This document shows positions 1-7,152 of a stretch of 19,681 nucleotides of DNA, piece after piece. The notes under the pieces are model-generated. The model was given only the letters and a program-made list of their open reading frames with translations. It was not told the origin of the DNA and searched no databases. This DNA is from Azonexaceae bacterium (lineage in GTDB: Bacteria; Pseudomonadota; Gammaproteobacteria; Burkholderiales; Rhodocyclaceae), in assembly GCA_009469665.1 (NCBI GenBank), contig SSTB01000125.1, positions 1-19,681 of the forward strand, written 5' to 3'. A program made the translations under genes and the position numbers. Every line of letters begins with the position of its first letter. The stretch's first letter is position 1.

Positions 1-83
1 GATTCGCTGATCGAGAAGGCATCGATGTGATCGACGAAGTCTTCCCAGCCGGCGCCGAGGGTGTTTTGAGTAAGGGTGATCAT
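1..83 (-). CDS. 5' end of an unidentified protein (truncated by window edge)
   Basis: An ATG at 83-81 on the minus strand opens a frame that stays open to the window edge and gives 27 complete codons, beginning MITLTQNTLGAGWEDFVDHI. A GGAG Shine-Dalgarno core lies 7 bases before the ATG (minus strand reads GGAGCCAAACA then ATG), which supports the start. The fragment is too short for me to recognise a family, and no function is proposed. The upstream region carries a strong sigma-54-type promoter candidate at 237-253, so the gene may be under enhancer-dependent control. Confidence 0.6.
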   Translation of the reverse strand, partial: MITLTQNTLGAGWEDFVDHIDAFSISE

Positions 84-236
84 TGTTTGGCTCCGAGTTG
101 CGGGCGGGAGAGAAAGTGGGAACGGGTCATTGCAGGAGGGTTGATTCCGCAATTCTACCGGTCTGGGTTTCTGCCTTGTCTCGCGTTCTGTCTAGGGTGT
201 GAAAAATGCCGGGAGAAGTCCGGGTGCTGTCGTCGG

Positions 237-253
237 TGCAAGAACGGTGCCAA
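237..253 (-). promoter_or_regulatory. candidate sigma-54 (-24/-12) promoter
   Basis: The minus strand reads TTGGCACCGTTCTTGCA. The GG (251/250) and GC (239/238) doublets are exactly 10 bases apart, as in the RpoN consensus TGGCAC-N5-TTGCA. It points at the gene starting at 83; the predicted start site is near 226, giving a leader of about 140 nt. An inverted repeat centred near 355 would be suitably placed as an activator site. This is a motif match only. Confidence 0.55.
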
Positions 254-337
254 GAGTGCCAGGGCGATGAAAGTGCCGGGATTCGCCCATTTGACGTTGC
301 TTTTGTCGTTCGCGGGGGATTGAGGTCGAGCTTGGCT

Positions 338-372
338 TGGGGCAAATCGCCCGAAGTGGGGGATTTGCCCCA
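338..372. repeat. 11-bp inverted repeat between gpmI and the truncated gene
   Basis: TGGGGCAAATC (338-348) is perfectly mirrored by GATTTGCCCCA (362-372) around a 13-base spacer. It lies 30 bases beyond the gpmI stop codon, so it could be a transcription-end hairpin. No T-run follows on the minus strand, which argues against a classical intrinsic terminator. It also lies about 130 bp upstream of the start site predicted for the sigma-54 promoter, a normal distance for an enhancer-binding activator. The rest of 84-402 shows no convincing gene. Confidence 0.5.
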
Positions 373-402
373 GTTCACTTTGGGGCTTCCCCGCAAGGGC
401 GA

Positions 403-2055
<1,653 letters not shown>

Positions 2056-2079
2056 GGAGGGTTTCCTGATTGGGGGCTG

Positions 2080-2115
2080 GAGCGCCCTAAGGGCGCGAAA
2101 AGGCGCTCATTTTAA
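2080..2115 (-). promoter_or_regulatory. possible gpmI promoter -10 and leader stem-loop
   Basis: On the minus strand TAAAAT (2114-2109) resembles a -10 box; no clear -35 is seen. Immediately downstream, GAGCGCC (2108-2102) and GCGCCC (2096-2091) can each pair with the same later segment GGGCGCTC (2087-2080), giving two mutually exclusive hairpins ahead of the gpmI start at 2055. Whether this is regulatory or fortuitous cannot be told from one sequence. Confidence 0.3.
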
Positions 2116-2195
2116 CGCTTCCCCGCATCCCACAGCCGGTGCCGGGCAGGGATTTCCCGTCGCGGCAGGCGCTCAAGCGAGGCTGCCTGGGGAGA

Positions 2196-2876
2196 TCACG
2201 ACGTGCGCCGGAAGCGCTCGGCCAGCCAGGCGCCTACTTCCGCCAGTTCGTCTTCGGAAACCGTGTGGTCCATGGGGTAGAGACGCCAGCTCAGGTCATA
2301 GCCGCACGCGTGCAGAAAATCCTGTGCCTGGGAGCCGAGGGCCAGGGGAACGATGTCGTCTTCGGCGCCATGGCCGACGAACAGCGGCGTGGCCCGATTG
2401 GGCTTGCACTCGACTTCGGTGAGCAGAGAAGGTGCGGGAATGTATGCCGAGAGGGCGACGACGCCGGCGAGAGGCTGAGGGTGGGTCAGGCCGACGGTAT
2501 AGGCCATGGCGCCGCCCTGGGAAAATCCTGCCAGTACGATGTTCTCACAGGGGATGCCGCGCTGGTTCTCCCGTTCGACGAGGCGGCGGATGTTACTGCG
2601 GGAGCTGAGGATGCCGACTTCGTCGACCTCCCGCTCGATACCGCGGGCTTCAATGATGTCGTACCAGGCCGGCATGATGTAGCCGCCGTTACAGGTGACG
2701 CGGATTTCCTGCGCATGGGGAAAGATGAAGCGCACCGCCAGGTCTGCGGGCAGTCGGAGAAAGGGGATGGCCGGGGCGAAATCGCTGCCGTCCGCGCCCA
2801 GACCATGCAGCCAGATGACAGCGAATTCCGGCTTGGGCGCTGTTTCGATCTCGATGGCTGGGAGGAGGATGTTCAT
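2196..2876 (-). CDS. carboxylesterase/phospholipase-like alpha/beta hydrolase
   Basis: A 226-residue serine hydrolase of the Abhydrolase_2 (EstB/acyl-protein-thioesterase-like) family, expected to hydrolyse short-chain esters in the cytoplasm; the true substrate is unknown. The sequence shows the oxyanion stretch WLHGLGADG (about 22-30), the nucleophile in GFSQGG (Ser119), the acid in HGAEDDIVP (most likely Asp173) and the base in MDHTVS (His204), so the triad is complete. The frame extends further upstream to a GTG at 2948, but the ATG at 2876 is preferred because MNILLPAIEIE matches the usual start of this family and the extra 24 residues are low in information. No clear Shine-Dalgarno is seen. 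It has no signal peptide, and gpmI follows 140 bp downstream in the same direction. Confidence 0.88.
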   Translation of the reverse strand: MNILLPAIEIETAPKPEFAVIWLHGLGADGSDFAPAIPFLRLPADLAVRFIFPHAQEIRVTCNGGYIMPAWYDIIEARGIEREVDEVGILSSRSNIRRLVERENQRGIPCENIVLAGFSQGGAMAYTVGLTHPQPLAGVVALSAYIPAPSLLTEVECKPNRATPLFVGHGAEDDIVPLALGSQAQDFLHACGYDLSWRLYPMDHTVSEDELAEVGAWLAERFRRTS

Positions 2877-2952
2877 GGGGCGTACTTTCGGTGGCGGGGG
2901 GGCGGCAGTGCGGTAAGAGGCCATCCAATCGACCGCACGGGGGAGCACGATG

Positions 2953-3001
2953 ACATGGTTGTGTCGCCCTTGTCACACCCCATGCATGGGGGTTAACCAT
3001 G
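2953..3001. repeat. nested palindromes in the divergent gap 2877-3268
   Basis: CATGGTT (2954-2960) is mirrored by AACCATG (2995-3001). Between them lie GTGT...ACAC and the perfect 14-bp palindrome CCCCATGCATGGGG (2978-2991), followed by GGTTAACC. The arrangement sits upstream of both the esterase (minus) and the lipoprotein (plus), so it could hold a regulator site or a folded RNA leader. The rest of this 390-bp gap shows no gene that I can support. Confidence 0.35.
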
Positions 3002-3268
3002 CGTCAGAGCAGCTCGCTGGCCGATTTTGGCATCGCCTGGCGCCCTTGCAGACCGCTCTCGCATCTCCCGCGGACAGGGCTTCCGGCCGGGAAATCTCGC
3101 TCATGACCCCGATCCCGATAGCTCGTTTCGCGAGAGCCCGCAGTCCTTGCGTTGCAAGCGGCTGCGGCCGTTGCCGGTGCGGCCGGCTTTCGTAAGAGTC
3201 TGTTTCCACTGTCCTGCGGAAGATTTTGGGCTGCGTTATTCGGTCATGTCGTCTTCGAAGGAAAAGCC

Positions 3269-3601
3269 ATGACCCCCTGGTTCCGAATTGCCCCCCTGGC
3301 CCTTGTCGCACTCCTGACGGGCTGTGTCGTCGCCCCAGCGCCGCGGCCCTATTACGATCAGGCCATCGTCGTCGCGCCGCCGGCACCCCGGGTCGAATAC
3401 GTTGGACCGGCTCCGGCGTTTGGACAAATTTGGATCGGGGGCTATTGGACCTGGACTGGCTACCGCCATGACTGGGTTCCCGGCCATTGGGAGGCGCATC
3501 GGCCGGGATACCAATGGGCGCCCCACCGCTGGGAACGTCGTGCCGATCGCTGGCATGAAGAGCGGGGGCACTGGGAACGCCACCATGGGGGGCGGCGATG
3601 A
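3269..3601 (+). CDS. YXWGXW-type small lipoprotein
   Basis: A 110-residue predicted lipoprotein. The N-terminus MTPWFRIAPLALVALLTGC is a short lipoprotein signal ending in the lipobox LTGC, with the acylated Cys19; it would be anchored to the inner or outer membrane facing the periplasm. A Pro-rich linker follows, then a Trp/His/Tyr-rich tail from about residue 58 with repeats such as GGYWTWTGY, DWVPGHWEAHRPGY and HWERHH, typical of the YXWGXW repeat family, whose function is unknown. The ATG at 3269 is chosen over earlier in-frame codons because an AAGGA ribosome site lies 6 bases ahead and the signal peptide begins there. The next gene starts 40 bp after the stop, so they are probably co-transcribed. 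Confidence 0.85.
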   Translation: MTPWFRIAPLALVALLTGCVVAPAPRPYYDQAIVVAPPAPRVEYVGPAPAFGQIWIGGYWTWTGYRHDWVPGHWEAHRPGYQWAPHRWERRADRWHEERGHWERHHGGRR

Positions 3602-3641
3602 AGGTATCCTTGGCAGCCGTAATAATCGCCGCGGAGACACC

Positions 3642-3941
3642 ATGCGAATCCACCAGCTTCCCCTCGGCGCCCGCTTCGAGTACCAGGGCGCGGAATGGGT
3701 CAAGACCGCTCCCATGTTGGCCAGCGGCCCTGGAGGCCAGCGCCTCATCCCGCGCCACGCGGTGCTCAAGCCCCTCGATCCGGGGGTTACCGAGCCTTCG
3801 GGTTCGCCCTCTCTCGACCGTGCCGCCGTACTCCTGGCCTTCGAGAACTTCTGCCAGACCTGCACGCCCTGGATTCCCGAGGACCACGCCAAGGCCTTCG
3901 AGCAGGCCCGACGCGCTTTTGTAGACGCCGTGGGCCAGTAG
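3642..3941 (+). CDS. conserved hypothetical protein, 99 aa
   Basis: I do not recognise a named family. The product begins MRIHQLPLGARFEYQGAEWV and reads as a small globular protein. Its first half looks like a short beta-rich domain (FEYQGAEWVKTAP, then RLIPRHAVLKPL); the second half is predicted helical (SLDRAAVLLAFENF and EDHAKAFEQARRAFVDAV) with a CQTC pair near residue 70. No signal peptide or membrane segment is seen. The ATG at 3642 is preceded by CGGAGA at 5 bases. It lies 40 bp after the lipoprotein gene in the same direction, and repeat copy D starts 26 bp after its stop. Confidence 0.75.
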   Translation: MRIHQLPLGARFEYQGAEWVKTAPMLASGPGGQRLIPRHAVLKPLDPGVTEPSGSPSLDRAAVLLAFENFCQTCTPWIPEDHAKAFEQARRAFVDAVGQ

Positions 3942-3966
3942 TCGGTCCTAAAATCCCGTTTGGGGT

Positions 3967-4134
3967 CTAGTAGTCAGTCACACAGGTTCAGCTATGTTCG
4001 GCCTGCCCCGCATCCCCGCTCGCTTTGTCGTTCATCCTCGCCATAGCTTCGGCTATGGCTGCGGTTCGCTTCGCGCGATCCGGGCGCGGATGCGTGCCTC
4101 GGCATCGACGCAAAGCTATGTGACTGACTACTAG
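3967..4134 (+). repeat. dispersed ~167-bp palindromic element, copy D (divergent)
   Basis: This 168-bp element is bounded by perfect 16-bp terminal inverted repeats, CTAGTAGTCAGTCACA (3967-3982) and its complement (4119-4134). It has a central hairpin CCATAGC-TTCG-GCTATGG (4041-4058). The word CTCGCCATAGC lies at offset 70 from the left end, against offset 71 in copies A and B, and GCTTCGCG lies at offset 101 against 96-97 in B and C. This supports common origin despite low overall similarity. No target-site duplication is seen. It fills most of the 316-bp gap between the hypothetical gene and dnaB. Confidence 0.7.
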
Positions 4135-4242
4135 CCGAGCACGGCCTGCGGGACCGGCGGGCAAGCGTCATTGGGGCCGTCCGGTACCGCTTCGGTGCAG
4201 CCGCCGCCCGGGTTCCATGCGACCCATATTGACCCGCCGCGC

Positions 4243-4251
4243 TGGTACACT
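4243..4251 (+). promoter_or_regulatory. extended -10 promoter candidate for dnaB
   Basis: TGGTACACT matches an extended -10 box (TGn-TATAAT type) and ends 6 bases before the dnaB ATG. The predicted transcription start therefore falls on or next to the start codon, and no Shine-Dalgarno is visible, so the mRNA may be leaderless. No good -35 is present at 16-18 bp. Confidence 0.35.
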
Positions 4252-4257
4252 CCGGCC

Positions 4258-5655
4258 ATGAATTTCCGCTCATCTGCCTCGAATCCTGCCGACTCCGCCG
4301 TAGCCCAGTTGCGGGTGCCCCCCCATTCGATCGAGGCGGAGCAGTCCGTTCTCGGCGGTCTCCTTCTCGACAACCAGGCCTGGGATCGCATGGGCGATCT
4401 GGTCGCCGACACGGACTTCTACCGCGACGAGCACCGGCGCATCTTCCGCCAGATCCGGCTTCTTCTGGAAAACGGAAAGCCCGCCGACGTGGTCACCGTG
4501 GCAGAAGCCCTGGACGGCCTGGGGGAGGGTGAACGCACCGGTGGCCTCGCCTATCTGGGCGAACTCGCCGCCAATACGCCTTCAGCGGCCAATATCAAGC
4601 GCTACGCCGAAATCGTGCGGGAACGGGCCGTCTTGCGGCAGTTGGCGGCCACCGCCGACGAAATCGCCGCCAATGCCCTGAATCCCCTGGGGCGTGATGC
4701 GGAATCCATCCTGGACGAGGCGGAAGCCCGCATTTTCGCCATCGCCGAAGCCGGGGCAAGCCACAGCGATGGTTTCGTCCACATAAACCCCTTGCTCACC
4801 CAGGTGGTCGAGCGAATCCAGGAGTTGCACGACCGGGAAAACCCCTCTGACATCACTGGTGTGCCCACGGGTTTCGCCGATCTGGACCAGAAAACATCAG
4901 GCTTCCAGCCCGGCGATCTCATCATCGTCGCCGGAAGACCCTCGATGGGTAAAACGGCCTTTGCCCTCAATATCGCGGAAAACGTGGCGGTGGATTCGGG
5001 TTTGCCGGTGGGGGTGTTTTCGATGGAAATGGGCGGCACCCAGCTCGCCATGCGTATGCTGGCTTCCATCGGCCGACTCGACTCGCACCGGGTGCGCACT
5101 GGGCGGCTCAACGACGACGAATGGGCGCGGCTGTCTTTCGCGCTGGGCAAGCTGCATGAGGCGCCCATCTACATCGACGAAACCGGTGGACTCACTCCCG
5201 GCAATCTGCGCGCCCGGGCCCGGCGTCTGGCGCGCCAGTACGGTGGCAAGCTTGGCCTGCTGGTCATCGACTACATCCAGCTCATGAGCACCAATCGGCA
5301 GGGCGAAAACCGGGCCACCGAAGTATCGGAAATCTCGCGGTCGATCAAATCCCTGGCCAAGGAACTCCAGGTGCCCATCGTCGCCCTCTCGCAGCTATCG
5401 CGCAAAGTCGAGGAGCGCAACGACAAGCGCCCCATGATGTCCGACCTGCGGGAATCGGGTGCCATCGAGCAGGATGCCGACGTGATTCTGATGATGTACC
5501 GGGACGAATACTACAAGCCCGAGAGCCCCGACAAGGGCATTGCCGAGGTCATCATCGGCAAGCAGCGTAATGGCCCGACCGGTACCGTGCGTCTGGCCTT
5601 CCTGGGCGAATACACGCGCTTCGAGAACCTCGCCCAGGGCAGCAGCGGGTACTGA
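4258..5655 (+). CDS. dnaB: replicative DNA helicase DnaB
   Basis: The hexameric 5'-3' helicase that unwinds DNA ahead of the replisome and binds DnaC-type loaders and primase. The 465-residue product matches the normal length (E. coli 471). The N-terminal domain (about 18-125, with VPPHSIEAEQSVLGGLL) and linker are followed by the RecA-like C-terminal domain (about 190-460), with Walker A GRPSMGKT (226-233), Walker B LLVIDYIQLM (334-343), SQLSR (378-382) and the DLRESGAIEQDAD stretch (396-408). No intein is present. The ATG at 4258 is preferred over the upstream in-frame codons because the family begins close to this point. In this window the gene is flanked by repeat copies D and A rather than by its common neighbour rplI. 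Confidence 0.97.
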   Translation: MNFRSSASNPADSAVAQLRVPPHSIEAEQSVLGGLLLDNQAWDRMGDLVADTDFYRDEHRRIFRQIRLLLENGKPADVVTVAEALDGLGEGERTGGLAYLGELAANTPSAANIKRYAEIVRERAVLRQLAATADEIAANALNPLGRDAESILDEAEARIFAIAEAGASHSDGFVHINPLLTQVVERIQELHDRENPSDITGVPTGFADLDQKTSGFQPGDLIIVAGRPSMGKTAFALNIAENVAVDSGLPVGVFSMEMGGTQLAMRMLASIGRLDSHRVRTGRLNDDEWARLSFALGKLHEAPIYIDETGGLTPGNLRARARRLARQYGGKLGLLVIDYIQLMSTNRQGENRATEVSEISRSIKSLAKELQVPIVALSQLSRKVEERNDKRPMMSDLRESGAIEQDADVILMMYRDEYYKPESPDKGIAEVIIGKQRNGPTGTVRLAFLGEYTRFENLAQGSSGY

Positions 5656-5660
5656 ACCGA

Positions 5661-5827
5661 CTCAGAGTCTGTGAATTTTTCGGGCGCCCCCGAGCAGCAT
5701 GCCCAGGTGTGCGCGATCAAGGCGCCAAGCACCGCCATGGCTCGGGCTATGGCGAGCATGGGCAACGCCGAGCCGGCGCGGCTGGGCATGACGAGCGGGG
5801 GTGAATGAAATTTTCACAGGCTCTCAG
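5661..5827 (-). repeat. dispersed ~167-bp palindromic element, copy A
   Basis: A 167-bp imperfect palindrome lies between the convergent dnaB and transglutaminase-like genes, 5 bases from each stop codon. The two ends, CTCAGAGTCTGTGAA (plus) and CTGAGAGCCTGTGAA (minus), and about 40 bp inward pair with mismatches. Read on the minus strand it is closely similar to copy B along its whole length, sharing CTCGGCGTTGCC, ATGCTCGCCATAGCC and CGCCCGAAAAATTCACAG. An apparent reading frame inside it (…GAPEKFTDSES…) is taken as spurious. Confidence 0.85.
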
Positions 5828-5832
5828 CGTTC

Positions 5833-7071
5833 TCAATCCACCCGACGGGCGGTGATGGTGTAGGGCACCCGGTCGGGCAGGCGGCCGTCATGGCTGCCGT
5901 CGGCGTCTTCCAGTTGCGGGTGCACCAGGAAGGGAACTTTGCCCCGGCTGCCGGGGAGCGGCACGTCGCTGCCCACGTTGAAGGCGATCCAGTTCATTTC
6001 CCACACGCCGAAAAGAATCTTGCGCAAGGCGGCGAGCTTGCTGTCCCGATCCGAGATGCCTTCCAGAGCGATGACCCGCCGCACATCGCTGGGGTCCACC
6101 GGAATCCAGCCGTAGCCGGGCACGTAGAACTCGGCCCGCACGTGCTGGGCAGCGGTTGCTCGGTCATCGCTGAGACCGAGGCTGCGGAAGAGCCTCGAGG
6201 GGCCGACGCGCAGCCCATAGACGCAACGAGCCGGGATGCCGATGCCGCGGCACAGGGCGACCAGCAGGCCGTTGATGTCGGCGGAACGTCCCCCGTATTG
6301 CCGGGCATCGAGTTGGCGGCGAATGTCGCCACCCCCGACGCCGGGCAGGGCGGGGTCGTAGATGGCATTTTCGATCACCCAGTCGTAGAGCGCCTTCACC
6401 TGGGCCACCGGATCCTTGATGCGGCCGACGATGCGCTCACCCAAGCGATGCGCTTCGTCGTCATTGGGAATCAGGCGCGAGGCTTGCAGATTGCGGCGCA
6501 GAATGTCCTCCCGTTCGGGGGCGACGGTGCGCTTGGTGACGTCGAAATGGCGGTCGGCAGTGGTCACCGTGGTGGTCAGGCGGATGTGGGGCTCGATGCC
6601 GCTGTTCCATTCGCAATAGAACACCTCCAGATCACCGTCCGGAAGGCGGCGCAGGCTGGCCGATTCTGGGTTGCCCTTCCAGGCGTGGCCCAGGGTGCGT
6701 TGGAACAGCATGTCCTGGTTCAGCGGCAGGGGAAGCCACAGCCGGGTCGGCCCCAGGGCGCGTTTCAATTGCACCGTGGTGGTGACCTCGTAGGTACGCC
6801 ATTCATCCGGGGGCTCCGGGGCCTTGACCGGCGGCAGGCGGCTGGCCGAGGAACCCTGGGGAGGATGCTCGATGATCGGTTCGTCCGCCGTATGAACGAC
6901 CGGGGCGGGTGGTTTTGCAGGTGTGGCCGCAGGCTTGCGCGCCGCAGCCTTGCGGATCGGTTTGGCGTTACGCGAAGCAGGCGCCGTGGGCTTCTTTTTG
7001 GCCGCCAGGGTTTCGGATCCGACCAGTGAGGCGACGGCGGCAGCCAGGAAATGGCGACGTTTCAAGGGCAT
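5833..7071 (-). CDS. exported transglutaminase-like protein, catalytic Cys replaced by Ser
   Basis: A 412-residue transglutaminase-like (papain-fold) protein. The N-terminus MPLKRRHFLAAAVASLVG with a twin Arg and hydrophobic core suggests Tat export to the periplasm. An Ala/Pro/Lys-rich linker (about 24-90) follows, then a beta-rich region, then the core domain from about 215. In related proteins the motif is GG-x-C-A-D-x-N-(G/A)-L; here it is GGRSADINGL, so the nucleophile position (Ser263, codon TCC at 6285-6283) is not Cys. The His (His310 in QHVRAEFY) and Asp (Asp326 in GWIPVDPSD) remain. It may therefore be inactive as a thiol enzyme or act as a serine variant. The start is chosen for the Tat signal; GGAG sits only 1 base from the ATG. 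A hairpin terminator lies directly upstream. Confidence 0.87.
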   Translation of the reverse strand: MPLKRRHFLAAAVASLVGSETLAAKKKPTAPASRNAKPIRKAAARKPAATPAKPPAPVVHTADEPIIEHPPQGSSASRLPPVKAPEPPDEWRTYEVTTTVQLKRALGPTRLWLPLPLNQDMLFQRTLGHAWKGNPESASLRRLPDGDLEVFYCEWNSGIEPHIRLTTTVTTADRHFDVTKRTVAPEREDILRRNLQASRLIPNDDEAHRLGERIVGRIKDPVAQVKALYDWVIENAIYDPALPGVGGGDIRRQLDARQYGGRSADINGLLVALCRGIGIPARCVYGLRVGPSRLFRSLGLSDDRATAAQHVRAEFYVPGYGWIPVDPSDVRRVIALEGISDRDSKLAALRKILFGVWEMNWIAFNVGSDVPLPGSRGKVPFLVHPQLEDADGSHDGRLPDRVPYTITARRVD

Positions 7072-7100
7072 ACTCCGGAAAGCGAGCTGGGGCTGAAACG

Positions 7101-7126
7101 AAAAGGCCGTGTCCCAAGACACGGCC
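7101..7126 (-). terminator. intrinsic terminator after phoH-like gene
   Basis: On the minus strand GGCCGTGTC (7126-7118), loop TTGG, and GACACGGCC (7113-7105) form a perfect 9-bp GC-rich stem followed at once by TTTTCGTTT. It lies 18 bases after the PhoH-like stop codon and 29 bases before the transglutaminase-like start, so transcripts into the latter must pass it. Confidence 0.82.
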
Positions 7127-7143
7127 CCCGACGAGTGGGGCGG

Positions 7144-7152
7144 ATTATAACA
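7144..7152 (-). promoter_or_regulatory. extended -10 promoter overlapping the phoH stop codon
   Basis: The minus strand reads TGTTATAAT, a perfect extended -10 (TGn-TATAAT), which also contains the TAA stop of the PhoH-like gene (7147-7145). The predicted start is near 7137, ahead of the transglutaminase-like gene. The -35 is poor (TTGGCC at 19 bp). The terminator hairpin would lie in the first 35 nt of this transcript. Confidence 0.45.

Noticed and set aside
338..372. Inverted repeat as an intrinsic terminator of gpmI
   Set aside because: There is no T-run after the stem on the minus strand and the loop is long, so I list it only as an inverted repeat.
3967..4134. An insertion sequence
   Set aside because: It has terminal inverted repeats but is only 168 bp, encodes nothing and shows no target duplication; at most it is a nonautonomous element.
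3992..4273. Minus-strand frame of 93 codons across repeat copy D
   Set aside because: It is Ser/Arg-rich, ends inside a palindromic repeat and starts inside dnaB; no sign of a real protein.
5890..7029. 379-codon plus-strand open frame opposite the transglutaminase-like gene
   Set aside because: The minus strand has a coherent Tat signal and transglutaminase domain; the plus frame has none.
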